Part shown: one piece after another, positions 52,710-61,469 of the stretch
Numbering within the stretch: the first letter of the stretch is position 1
Layout: the number at the start of each line of letters is the position of its first letter
NCBI GenBank assembly: GCA_002748755.1
Contig: PDTD01000009.1
Span: 1-64,000, forward strand
Source of the DNA: Desulfobulbus propionicus
GTDB lineage: Bacteria > Desulfobacterota > Desulfobulbia > Desulfobulbales > Desulfobulbaceae
Length of the DNA stretch: 64,000 nt
Direction of reading: 5' to 3'
Translations under genes and position numbers: made by a program
The notes under the pieces: model-generated
Databases searched by the model: none
What the model saw: the letters and a program-made list of their open reading frames with translations, nothing else
Told to the model about the DNA's origin: nothing

Positions 52710-52712
52710 GTG

Positions 52713-54833
52713 TCACTCCCGATTGTTATCTTCTTCTTTATTCACATCGACTTCTTTCCGCCCCCTGTATGCGGCATAACCGACGATTCCGAGGGTGCTG
52801 AAATTATGCAGCAGTGCTGAAGTGACAGGTTGTAGCAAACCAAAAGTTGCCAAAAGGAGGAAACTGGAATTCAGGCCTACTGCGCTTATAAATGAGCGTT
52901 TGATTGTTTCTTCGCTCTTTTGGGCTATCAATCGCCCCTTAAGCAGCGTTTCCAGGTCGTCCTTCAGCAAGATGACTTGAGCAGATTCCTTGGCCAGATC
53001 AGCGCCTTCGGGCAAACAAATACCAAGGTCCGCAGATACAAGTGCAGGCGCATCGTTGACGCCATCACCGACAAACCCGATTTTTCTGTTTTCCGCCTGA
53101 AGCTCTCTGACAATGGCCGCCTTATCTTCCGGCTTCAATTCCGAGTGGACCTCATCTACGCTGGGCAGCTGGGCGGCAAGGGCTTTGGCCGTCCGGTCAG
53201 AATCACCGGTTAGTATGACTATTTTTGAAATGCCCGTCTGCTTCAATGCACCCAGTACCCAGGGTGCTTCAGGACGTAATTCATCCCGTAACCCGATAAT
53301 GCCCACAAGCTTCTCTTCACAGGCCACGTAGAGCAGACTTTTCCCTTCCTCCTGAAGCCGTTCCACATCTTGGATAACCGCTGCACAGGACACACCTTCA
53401 TCATCTTCAATAAAGTGCCGGCTACCCACCAGGACGTTTTTGCCATCAATGTAGGCAGATACGCCGTGGGCCACAATAAAGTCTACCTGACTTGTCGGAG
53501 CCAGCTCCAGGGCTCTCTCCCCGGCTGCCCTCAAGACGGTCGAGGCAATGGGGTGCGAATAGTGCTCCTCGGCACTGGCCGCGAGTATGAGAACTTCATC
53601 TTCAGTGTAGCTGTGCAAGGTGCAGATATCGGTAACCTGCAGATCACCTTTGGTCAGGGTACCGGTTTTATCAAAAACAAGGGTATCCACTCTGGCAAGG
53701 GTATCCACAGCCTGTGCTCCCTTAAGCAGCACGCCTTGATTGGCAGCGGTGAACATGGCCACCCGAACCGCGACCGGAGTGGTCAGCTTGATGGCGCAAG
53801 AATAATCGACCGTGAGAACAGCGGCTGCTTTCTGGAGATCTCTGGTCAAGCTCAGTAAACCAAGACCGAGACCAAAAGTTACTGGCACCAGTTTATCTGC
53901 CAGTTCGTCACTCTTTTTCTGGGACTGGGATTCGTTGCGAAGCGAGTTTTCAAGAAACTTGGAAATACGAGCCATGGATGTCTCGGCACCTACTCTGATC
54001 GCTTCAAAAACGAGCCTACCCTCTTCAACAACAGAACCGGACAAAATCTCGCTACCCGGGCTGACGTGGACAGGAACGGATTCCCCAGTAATGGAGCTGG
54101 TGTTTACCGAACCCTCGCCCTCTATGACGATACCGTCCAAGGGAACAAGTTCCCCTGGGCCACAGATGACATGGTCACCTATCTGTGCGTTCTGCACAGG
54201 TATCTCAAGTTCCTGACCGTTCAGCTCAATCCAGATATTCTGTACCTGCGGTTTTAACAGGCTTTTGAGCAGACCGGTGGTCCGGTCTTCACTCTGCTCT
54301 TCCAGATACTCTCCTACAAAAAGTAAAAAGACGATGGAAGCAGCCGTAAAATAATCTCGCATCACCAGGCTGAACAACACTGCCGAGCCATCAAGAACCT
54401 CAACCTTGATACCTCTACGAAACAAGGTGACCACACCTTCATAGATAACAGGGGCTGCCATGGCCAAAGCAATCGGCGCTTTGATAACAGGTGGCAGAAA
54501 GAGCATGGCCCCAACAAGAGTCCCCCTGCCGATTAAGGAAAGGGGAGAGCGCAGAGTCTTCTCTTGGCCTGAGCCATTGAACACTTCTCTTGGGAGATCG
54601 AGCAGGCAGCATAGCACCGCCTCGCGGGTATGACTGCGGCCATCAAATTCCACCACCATGCAGGAGGCTCTGGTGTTGACTCGGGCAGCGGTGACTCCGG
54701 GAACATTTTCGACAGTGGCCTCAAGATAGGCTGGATCCACTTCTGAGTGAATAAACAGAGGACTACGAACCCGTAGGCGCTGCTCAAGCTCATGAACTAT
54801 GGTCAGGGAAGCTTGCTGAACGTTAGTCGACAT
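52713..54833 (-). CDS. P1B-type ATPase with SCA membrane motif (FezB/P1B-6-like), ATPase 3
   Basis: A 706-residue pump. The N-terminal degenerate HMA-like domain (LEQRLRVRSPLF near 17, then VENVPGVTAARVN) lacks CxxC. Core motifs are actuator TGES (SSITGESVP), membrane metal motif DYSCAIKLTTP in place of CPC, DKTGT, HPIAST, and GDGVNDAPAL. To my knowledge the SCA motif marks the P1B-6 group, to which ferrosome FezB belongs, and an Arg-rich N-terminus is a feature of those proteins. It would pump Fe into a compartment or out of the cell. AAGGTAGAG supports the start; it overlaps the upstream gene by 11 bases. Confidence 0.85.
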   Translation of the reverse strand: MSTNVQQASLTIVHELEQRLRVRSPLFIHSEVDPAYLEATVENVPGVTAARVNTRASCMVVEFDGRSHTREAVLCCLLDLPREVFNGSGQEKTLRSPLSLIGRGTLVGAMLFLPPVIKAPIALAMAAPVIYEGVVTLFRRGIKVEVLDGSAVLFSLVMRDYFTAASIVFLLFVGEYLEEQSEDRTTGLLKSLLKPQVQNIWIELNGQELEIPVQNAQIGDHVICGPGELVPLDGIVIEGEGSVNTSSITGESVPVHVSPGSEILSGSVVEEGRLVFEAIRVGAETSMARISKFLENSLRNESQSQKKSDELADKLVPVTFGLGLGLLSLTRDLQKAAAVLTVDYSCAIKLTTPVAVRVAMFTAANQGVLLKGAQAVDTLARVDTLVFDKTGTLTKGDLQVTDICTLHSYTEDEVLILAASAEEHYSHPIASTVLRAAGERALELAPTSQVDFIVAHGVSAYIDGKNVLVGSRHFIEDDEGVSCAAVIQDVERLQEEGKSLLYVACEEKLVGIIGLRDELRPEAPWVLGALKQTGISKIVILTGDSDRTAKALAAQLPSVDEVHSELKPEDKAAIVRELQAENRKIGFVGDGVNDAPALVSADLGICLPEGADLAKESAQVILLKDDLETLLKGRLIAQKSEETIKRSFISAVGLNSSFLLLATFGLLQPVTSALLHNFSTLGIVGYAAYRGRKEVDVNKEEDNNRE

Positions 54834-55191
54834 AATGCGCTCTACCTTTTTTGCTCTCTGTTCTTACTGAAGAGCGTTCCTGTTTACTTTCTTTCATGAT
54901 TGAATCAATCATGTAGCCAGCGACACCAAGAGCTCCGCAGGCGGCTACGATTTCCAGTGGACTCTGCCTAGGCAACCTCGATAGTATGGTTGACGCGGCT
55001 GCACCTTTCAACAGGCCGTTGGCCACAGCTCTGGATACCGTCATGGAGCCATTCTTGACCTCGATCATATTGGAGCCAATGGAAGCCGCACTGGCAACGG
55101 CCAAGGTAGACACTAAAACTCCCATGGAGACTGATGGGGAGGTGGGAAGCGGCTGAACCGCCACAGGGACAAGGTCTGGTTGCGTTTGCAT
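54823..55191 (-). CDS. Gly-rich membrane protein, MamC/Mms13-like pattern, copy B
   Basis: A 122-residue protein with two small-residue-rich helices (VSMGVLVSTLAVASAASIGS, and IVAACGALGVAGYMI) around a turn NGSMTVSRAVANGLLKGAA, shared with copy A at 46191-46691. The C-terminus is basic (KESKQERSS). It overlaps ATPase 3 by 11 bases and heads that operon, so it probably serves in the same membrane. GGAGCA supports the start. The MamC comparison rests on layout, not a database search. Confidence 0.68.
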   Translation of the reverse strand: MQTQPDLVPVAVQPLPTSPSVSMGVLVSTLAVASAASIGSNMIEVKNGSMTVSRAVANGLLKGAAASTILSRLPRQSPLEIVAACGALGVAGYMIDSIMKESKQERSSVRTESKKGRAHYVD

Positions 55192-55894
55192 TGCTATGCT
55201 CCAAAGCTGGAAGAGGATGACATCAGGCTGTTACACCTGGTAACATCAGAAATGGTCCGGCAGGGCCAAGCCGCATGCGTTCCAAATGTATCCCACAGCT
55301 TGGTACAATACCAAAAAATGCAGAAAGAATGAACAGGAAACCTGTTTGTTCATCGATTTGCCCCGCTTTTTCTTCTTCCCCCATACTCCTGTGCCCTCAT
55401 TTCTCATGAGCAGTTGTTCCCTTTGAGAAAGGGAAGACCAAAACAGATCAATGCGCTGTCCCCAGGCAGGCTCAAACGTCGACACAATGTGCACCAACAC
55501 TCAGCCCAGACGGTACCACCTTCGGTAGTCTTTTTGGCAACAAATCTGCCCAAGTAGAATAAGGCACCAACTTACCAAACCTGGCACCACCTGAGCTGAT
55601 AAGAAATCCAAATCAGGACGCAGAATGTCTTTTTCTCTTTCGGAAAGAAAAACGGCTTCAGGGGGCTCCTCAAAACTGGCTGACAGCTATCCAGCATGGG
55701 GCCATGAGATGATACTCTAAGGGGGAGAGAAAAGAGAGGGATTTTGTACCAATCGGGAAGAAAGAAGGAGCAGTTAGGGAGAATTGATTGCAGCACTCGT
55801 CTGAAAACGTCTATGGGAAAAAAGGAGCACACCCAACAAGCTCAAACGGCGTGCAATCGGAGGCCATTTGGCAACAACTCCCACAGAGAATAGC
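55192..55894. other. Intergenic region with one repeat copy
   Basis: It contains the promoter side of the ATPase 3 operon and one full dispersed repeat (55392-55612). No gene recognised; short minus-strand frames have no support. Confidence 0.45.
55392..55612 (+). repeat. Dispersed 220-bp repeat, complete
   Basis: Ends gccctcatttctcatgagca and ctgataagaaatccaaa. The inner part cgtcgacacaatgtgcacca and the right end tggcaccacctgagctgata are close to consensus. Confidence 0.85.
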
Positions 55895-56056
55895 TCAGGT
55901 TTTCTCCTGATCACTCTTCATGGTTTCTTGGTGGGGCTTCTGAGTGCATGAGCCGCTCCCACAGGAGCACCCTTTTTGAACAGTCAGTTTACGATAAATA
56001 TACCAAGCTGCCACCCCAAATACCGCTCCAGCAAGGAGCATTTCCCAAAGTTGCAT
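55895..56056 (-). CDS. FeoB-associated Cys-rich membrane protein
   Basis: A 53-residue protein: one TM helix (MLLAGAVFGVAAWYIYRKL) then KGCSCGSGSCTQKP and a hydrophilic tail. The small TM-plus-CxCxxxxC design is that of the FeoB-associated Cys-rich family, which accompanies feoB. Start 56056 follows GAGGAT; the frame to 56113 is unsupported. It is downstream of the two NikK/NikL-like genes and divergent from feoAB. Confidence 0.82.
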   Translation of the reverse strand: MQLWEMLLAGAVFGVAAWYIYRKLTVQKGCSCGSGSCTQKPHQETMKSDQEKT

Positions 56057-56125
56057 AGAATCCTCACACAGATTCCCCTGTCGGTATTGGGCCGACAGGG
56101 GAGAACAAGACAACTATATTATATA

Positions 56126-56941
56126 TTATTTCATGTCTTTGGCTTGAATCCAGATAACCGCATCACGGGAGCATTTTTTCCCTTTATAGGTGTAATCGGG
56201 ATCCAAATCAAGTGCGGCAAATCCCCACCATCCTGCTTTAGGAATACCAAAGGTGAACACTCCGTTTTCATCGGCAAATATGGTTTGCAGGATAAAGGAA
56301 TCCTGGGGAGCTTCCGCAGCAGCCTCTTTAGCAAACGCATTTTTATCAAGCATCGGCATGTGGTTCAAATATTCAATTTCAACCTCAGCACCGGCCACAG
56401 GCTTCCCGTTTAACAGTACCTGGCCCTGAAAGACATTGCCGGTCCAACGATCATAAGGTTTGGACAGGGGCTTGATTTCCGTGGGCAGCCCTACAGGTTC
56501 CATCCAGGCTCCGGGTTCGCCACCTACATTAACGATCACTTTGGTGTTCTGCTTGATATAAAACTCCTCACCGGCTTCCCAGTAGGGTTCAGGAATCAGG
56601 CAAAAAATATGATCACCACCGCGAGCTTGATAGGTGGTCTCATAAGCCTTACCGGAATTGGTCAGACTGGTCCAGGTGATAGGCTTCAGGGTGCCAAGAA
56701 GATCTGTCTTTTTGGGTTCATTCTCACCCCGTGAGCGAACAACGAAAAACTGCTCAGGGGTTCCCATATCCATGGTATGACCAGCCTCAAACGGATGCGT
56801 AAAGACGATTTTCAGTGGAATTTCCTGTCCTTTGTTCAGAGCGGACTCTGGGGTATAAACCATCTGGAAGTGCGCACTGGCGACAGTAGCGCTGCAAAGC
56901 AGCATAGCACCGGCAAGCAAAGCGGATGTTTTTTTCAACAT
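56126..56941 (-). CDS. DUF4198 (NikK-like) exported metal-associated protein
   Basis: A 271-residue periplasmic protein with signal peptide 1-23 (ending VASA before HFQMVY, so the mature chain starts with His). Family features are HPFEAGHTMDMG, GDHIFCLIPEPYWEAGEEFY, a carboxypeptidase-regulatory-like strand region (GQVLLNGKPVAGAEVEIEY) and AGWWGFAALD. DUF4198 proteins help Ni/Co import in Nik systems and also occur with iron genes. AAGGAG supports start 56941. The context next to feoAB favours iron. Confidence 0.85.
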   Translation of the reverse strand: MLKKTSALLAGAMLLCSATVASAHFQMVYTPESALNKGQEIPLKIVFTHPFEAGHTMDMGTPEQFFVVRSRGENEPKKTDLLGTLKPITWTSLTNSGKAYETTYQARGGDHIFCLIPEPYWEAGEEFYIKQNTKVIVNVGGEPGAWMEPVGLPTEIKPLSKPYDRWTGNVFQGQVLLNGKPVAGAEVEIEYLNHMPMLDKNAFAKEAAAEAPQDSFILQTIFADENGVFTFGIPKAGWWGFAALDLDPDYTYKGKKCSRDAVIWIQAKDMK

Positions 56942-57095
56942 GTTATTCTCCTTTAGCGTGCATTGAACATTTTTTACCAACGGGCAGACTTCGACCGTAT
57001 AAACAGCGGGAATGGTACAACCGGTCCCTGGTAACACCCATAGAACCACCGGCAAAAGACAGTCGCCAGTGATCTCTAAAAGTCAGATATTCTTC

Positions 57096-57404
57096 TTAAA
57101 TTTCGCTACCTGGAACCTCTATCCGATGTCCTTCTCCAGCATCAAAGAGCACAGTAAACTCGCCTGCAGGTTTATCAAAGGTGTATTCGGAATTTTCATC
57201 CATCTTACCATCAGTTAAAACCTTACCAGCAGGATCCAGGACCCGTACAGCAACCCCAGAAGCAGAAGAACCGTCGGAAAAACCGCCTTCACAGGTGACG
57301 GTATTGTCACCATTGTCAAAGCAGGAGCACAGCGGTGTGTGTGCATAGACGGCCACGGTACCACCAAGAATGAACAAAGAAACAGCAATGACTATCTTTT
57401 TCAT
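57096..57404 (-). CDS. Small NikL-like exported protein
   Basis: A 102-residue protein with signal peptide (1-21, AVYA before HTPLCSCFDNG, so again an N-terminal His after cleavage). CSCFDNGDNTVTCEGGFSDG carries three Cys, and a beta-sandwich-like VAVRVLDPAGKVLTDGK follows. It resembles NikL, partner of NikK-like DUF4198 proteins. It is first in the three-gene unit divergent from feoAB. Confidence 0.78.
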   Translation of the reverse strand: MKKIVIAVSLFILGGTVAVYAHTPLCSCFDNGDNTVTCEGGFSDGSSASGVAVRVLDPAGKVLTDGKMDENSEYTFDKPAGEFTVLFDAGEGHRIEVPGSEI

Positions 57405-57463
57405 GCTAACCTCTAGGTTTAAAATTCAACAAGGAAACAAATAGATTCATAAACGAAATAATA

Positions 57464-57544
57464 AGTTAAGCTTACTCATGTTTCAATGTCAATACTTTTT
57501 TTGATTATTGCAATAATTTCTTTAACAGGATACTCTTAGCTTAC
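57464..57544. promoter_or_regulatory. Candidate iron-responsive operators between feoAB and nikL-like genes
   Basis: A perfect 14-bp palindrome ATTATTGCAATAAT (57504-57517, within a Fur-like GATTATTGCAATAAT) lies in the 234-bp divergent space. It is flanked by AGTTAAGCTTACT (57464-57476) and TTAGCTTAC (57536-57544), which resemble DtxR-type half-sites. Both transcription units could be controlled from here. Confidence 0.5.
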
Positions 57545-57638
57545 AATGTTTTTCTTTGCACCAAGAAACAATTATTAATTTTTTTTATAAAATTATTCCT
57601 TCTCTACAATCATATCGAACCCTAACACAGGAGACACA

Positions 57639-57887
57639 ATGGGAAGAGGTAAAAAAAAACGATGCATGCTCACAGAAATCAAGCCTGGGCGCAAGGCCAG
57701 AATCAGGTGTCACCATGCTCAAGGAGCTGTCAGGCAGCGCCTGCTCGATCTTGGATTTGTACCTGAATCCAAGATAGATGTGGTACGCAGGGCACCCCTT
57801 GGTGATCCCATTCAATGCAAGGTTGCCGAGTACAATGTCACTTTGAGAGAATCAGAGGCTTCTCTAATAGAAGTTGAAACCGAGTAA
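57639..57887 (+). CDS. feoA: FeoA
   Basis: An 82-residue SH3-like protein of the ferrous iron uptake system: CMLTEIKPGRKARIRC, VRQRLLDLGFVPESKIDVV and GDPIQCKVAEYNVTLRESEA. FeoA is thought to regulate FeoB at the membrane. It starts after CAGGAGAC, and 10 bp separate it from the feoB ATG. It is first in the feoAB operon, divergent from NikL/NikK-like genes. Confidence 0.95.
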   Translation: MGRGKKKRCMLTEIKPGRKARIRCHHAQGAVRQRLLDLGFVPESKIDVVRRAPLGDPIQCKVAEYNVTLRESEASLIEVETE

Positions 57888-57897
57888 TGATGAGATT

Positions 57898-60438
57898 ATG
57901 GACAATACAAAGCAAAAGCAAGAAAAGAAAAACATCCTTGTCGGCCTTGCAGGGCAACAGAACGCTGGCAAGTCGACTATATTCAACATGCTTACCGGTG
58001 CCAATCAGCACATTGCCAATTACCCCGGGGTGACTGTTGACAAAAAATCAGGCTCCTTCCGGTATAACGGGCGATCCATTGAAACAGTAGACCTCCCAGG
58101 AACCTACAGCCTGACCTCTTTTTCTTTGGAAGAACGTGTTGCCAGGGATTTTCTGATCACAGAGGCACCACATGTAGTGGTCAACGTTGTGGACGCCTCT
58201 TCCCTGAAGAGGAGCCTGTATTTCACTTTTCAGCTTCTGGAAATGGAATTTCCCGCAGTGATCGCCTTAAACATGATGGATGTGGCGAAAACCAATGGCA
58301 TTCAGATCGATCTTAATCGCCTGCAAGACAGCCTGGGAGTCCCTGTCATCGCCACGGTGGGTCGTAAGGGCAAGGGAAAAAAAGAACTGCGCAGCGCCAT
58401 AGTCAATGCAGCAGAAGGCAACACGGGCACCCCCCTACTCATTACCTATGACAAGCTGGAACCCGACATTAACGCTCTCCAAAAAAACATCGAGATCAGC
58501 GAACTGGGCGGACAGTACCGTAGTCGGTGGCTGGCTGTCAAACTCCTCGAAGGGGACAGCGAAATCGAACGTCTCTTCAAGGACAAGGGTGAAAAAACAG
58601 AGGAATTGGTTCGCAGTGCTAATGCGGCCGTAGAGAAGTTTCAGCAGGAACACGATATGAGTGTTGCTGACTATATGGTTGGCTGCCGCGACAGACTGGC
58701 TGGAACCATCATCCAAAAATGCCTCCAGCAAACCGAGGGTGGCAAGAGCACGATCAGTGAGAAGATTGATACTCTGGTGCTCAACCGATTTGCAGCCCCG
58801 TTTTTTCTGGTTCTCACGGTCTTCCTGATCTACCAGCTCTCCATTGTCCAAGGCTATGAACTAACCCAATATTGGTGGCCTTTTCTGGCTAAATTCAGAG
58901 GAATGGTATCTGCCATCCTTCCGGATGCGGGCATGATTGAAGACCCCTACATTCGATCAATGGGTTTATGGATGGTCGATTCTGCCAATGCCCTGCTCAA
59001 TTATATTCCCATTTTCCTGATACTCTTTTCACTCATTGCCATCCTGGAAGACTCAGGATACATGGCCCGAATAGCCTTTATCCTCGACAAACTGTTCAAC
59101 ACCTTCGGCCTACACGGTCAATCCACTCTGCCCTACATTCTTGGAGGTGTTTTTGCTGGTGGTTGTGCGGTACCCGGTGTCATGTCGACCAAAGGCATAC
59201 CAGATGAGCGGAGCCGAATGGCCACTATTCTTACTGTGCCGTACATGAACTGCCTGGCCAAGATACCCTTTTACACCCTCCTGGTGGCAGTCTTTTTTAA
59301 AGCGCACGATTCGATAGCCATGTTTTTCATTTCCACCTTTACCCTTTTTGTGGCACTACTTGTGGCACGCCTATTGACCTCGACCATTCTCAGGGGAATG
59401 GAAACAGCCCCATTTGTCATGGAGCTGCCCAACTACCATCCGCCCACCTTTTTTGGGGTCGGCCAAAGGGCCATTGAAAGGACTTGGCAGTATATCAAAA
59501 AAGTTGGAACCATTGTCATAGCTGTCTCTGTTTGCGTGTTCACCCTGCTTCAGTTTCCGGGTATTGATGAAGAGAAAAAAAAGGGTTACAATGACCAAAT
59601 GGCGAGTAGCATCGCTCAATTCCACAAAAAAATCGCAGCAACAGCGTATGCCGAGCAACTCAAAAATGAAGCAAACCTGCTTAAACTGATCAACCTGTAT
59701 ACCAATTACAAAACGGCCATACTCAGCAGTGGCAGTGGCGGGAAAAAGGCCATAAATGCCAAATATGCCAAAAAACATCCCGATTTGTTCAAATTCCTGA
59801 AACCCGGAAAAGGCGAAAATGACGCCCGCATAGTCAACAAACAACTACGGCGTTTGTCTTCCAAACGAAAAAGCATCCGGCGCCAGATCAAGGAAGAACA
59901 AATCACCAACAGTTTCCTGGGCATGATAGGCAGGGGAATGGAACCGGTGACCAAGTTTGCCGGATTCGATTGGAAGATCAATGTCGCCATCCTCTCTTCC
60001 TTTGCAGCCAGGGAATCCAGCGTTGCCACCATTGGTGTTCTCTACCAGCAGGGTGCAGATGAGAACAAAATGCTTGAGGAAAGAATGGCCAGCGAAACCA
60101 CCACAGGAGGTTTCACCCCTCTGCACGCACTTGCTGTGATTGTTTTCTTTGCCATGTATCCGCCATGCCTGGCAACCACCATCATGATAAAAGTCCAGAC
60201 AGGTTCCTACAAGTGGATGCTTTTTTCGATTTTTTTCCCCACCCTCCTGGGTTTTCTTGTTGCAAGCTGCATCTTTAGCGGTGGTAGCGCCCTGCACCTG
60301 ACCGGTATCCAAACCATGATCGTATTCTACCTGATGGTCGTGGCCTTGACCCTGGCTGTGGGAATGTACAAGATTTTTCTCAACAAACCATCTAAAATCG
60401 TACAGTTACCAAGGATGCAGCCGAATACTGATCAATAG
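57898..60438 (+). CDS. feoB: FeoB ferrous iron transporter
   Basis: An 846-residue GTP-dependent Fe(II) permease. The G domain has G1 GQQNAGKST, the switch region NYPGVTVDKKSG, G3 DLPGTYSL and G4 ALNMMDVAK. The helical GDI region is followed by TM helices with Gate motifs (GGVFAGGCAVPGVMSTKG; the second near GFDWKINVAILSSFAARESS). A highly basic, charged insert of about 120 residues (about 560-680) between TM segments makes it longer than the usual 700-770. ATG 57898 is preferred; the frame opens at TTG 57874 inside feoA. Confidence 0.95.
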   Translation: MDNTKQKQEKKNILVGLAGQQNAGKSTIFNMLTGANQHIANYPGVTVDKKSGSFRYNGRSIETVDLPGTYSLTSFSLEERVARDFLITEAPHVVVNVVDASSLKRSLYFTFQLLEMEFPAVIALNMMDVAKTNGIQIDLNRLQDSLGVPVIATVGRKGKGKKELRSAIVNAAEGNTGTPLLITYDKLEPDINALQKNIEISELGGQYRSRWLAVKLLEGDSEIERLFKDKGEKTEELVRSANAAVEKFQQEHDMSVADYMVGCRDRLAGTIIQKCLQQTEGGKSTISEKIDTLVLNRFAAPFFLVLTVFLIYQLSIVQGYELTQYWWPFLAKFRGMVSAILPDAGMIEDPYIRSMGLWMVDSANALLNYIPIFLILFSLIAILEDSGYMARIAFILDKLFNTFGLHGQSTLPYILGGVFAGGCAVPGVMSTKGIPDERSRMATILTVPYMNCLAKIPFYTLLVAVFFKAHDSIAMFFISTFTLFVALLVARLLTSTILRGMETAPFVMELPNYHPPTFFGVGQRAIERTWQYIKKVGTIVIAVSVCVFTLLQFPGIDEEKKKGYNDQMASSIAQFHKKIAATAYAEQLKNEANLLKLINLYTNYKTAILSSGSGGKKAINAKYAKKHPDLFKFLKPGKGENDARIVNKQLRRLSSKRKSIRRQIKEEQITNSFLGMIGRGMEPVTKFAGFDWKINVAILSSFAARESSVATIGVLYQQGADENKMLEERMASETTTGGFTPLHALAVIVFFAMYPPCLATTIMIKVQTGSYKWMLFSIFFPTLLGFLVASCIFSGGSALHLTGIQTMIVFYLMVVALTLAVGMYKIFLNKPSKIVQLPRMQPNTDQ

Positions 60439-60469
60439 TTCGATGAGTTTCGAAAGGCTTCGGTTTTTC

Positions 60470-60506
60470 GCCTGCGGTACAATACCAAAGTATTCACCGC
60501 AGGCGG
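60470..60506 (+). terminator. Hairpin after feoB
   Basis: CGCCTGCGGT pairs with ACCGCAGGCG around a 17-base loop, about 30 bp after the feoB stop. No T tract follows, so termination is uncertain. Confidence 0.45.
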
Positions 60507-60544
60507 CCTCCATGAAAAAAGGAGCGCTGCCTACCCTGAGGCCT

Positions 60545-60760
60545 AGCCTGGATTTCTCATGATCATTTTGTCGAAATTCGAGAAAAAACATATAGATACA
60601 ATGATCACGAGTAAACTCAAATTTGAGCAAAATGTGTTCCAAAGATCAACGCAGGCGGTACCATCTTCGGCAGTATTTTGACAACACATATGCCCAAGTA
60701 AAATGCGTTAGCGCAAACTACCGACTCTAGCACCACCCGAGTTGATGAGAAATCCAGGCT
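60545..60760 (+). repeat. Dispersed 220-bp repeat, complete
   Basis: Ends agcctggatttctcatgatc and gttgatgagaaatccaggct are perfectly inverted over about 17 bases, including a compensating change (CCTGG/CCAGG versus CCCGG/CCGGG elsewhere). Confidence 0.9.
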
Positions 60761-60980
60761 GGTCTTTTGCTCCACAAAAATCTGATCCCTGAACAGCCTG
60801 GATACATAAAACGGATTTCGATACCCTTGATACAATTTAGGCTTGACTTATTTTTTAAAATGTTCCTAAATAAAAAAATAAATGCAGCGCCCATGCTCTT
60901 TGCATTGGGTATAAAAAAACAAAAGGAATACCTGTACTGAACGTCAGATATATCTCCCCATCCCCTCCAGGAGATCACCC

Positions 60981-61283
60981 ATGTTCCCCGAGAATAGCAA
61001 CCAGAATTCCCGCTTGATCAGTAGTCTCTTTATGCAGGGCAAACTCAGTGTGCACGACAAAGAGGACATCTTCGAAGCTCTCACCGCAGAATGCGAACAC
61101 CTGCTGGAAATGAAAACCATGCAATCCCCCAACACCCTTCCTGATTGTGTGCCCGGAAAAGATTGCGCGACTTGTGTTCTGGCCAAGCAAAATGCTCTTC
61201 AGGCGCTTGCCTGCATAATTCACCCGGAGATAGAGGACCGGCTGCAGACTGCGTATTCCAGAAAAATCACAGGCAGACCGTAA
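60981..61283 (+). CDS. Hypothetical protein with CxxC motifs
   Basis: A 100-residue cytoplasmic, mostly helical protein (MFPENSNQNSRLISSLFMQG). Cys cluster LPDCVPGKDCATCVLAKQ near 54-70 and a later ALACIIHPEI could bind metal. GGAGAT lies upstream. No family recognised. Its place between feoB and the 44-residue membrane gene suggests a role in the iron cluster. Confidence 0.6.
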   Translation: MFPENSNQNSRLISSLFMQGKLSVHDKEDIFEALTAECEHLLEMKTMQSPNTLPDCVPGKDCATCVLAKQNALQALACIIHPEIEDRLQTAYSRKITGRP

Positions 61284-61469
61284 GTATGTGCTTTGCGCAA
61301 AATAAGGAGTAAACCGTCCTGCCATCTTACCCCAAAGGGTAAGGAGCCACTCAAGAGAACTCAGAAAAAGAGGGGGAAAGACACCCTCGACCCCGAATAC
61401 CTCACAAATATTTTGCAGCAGTTACAAAATTCAAGAGAAAAATTACAAGAGAGAAAAGGTATAGTCTAC

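Larger units (their letters stand above)
60439..60980. other. Intergenic region after feoB with one repeat copy
   Basis: Apart from the hairpin and the repeat at 60545-60760 nothing is recognised. AT-rich DNA near 60840-60890 may hold the promoter of the next gene. Confidence 0.4.
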
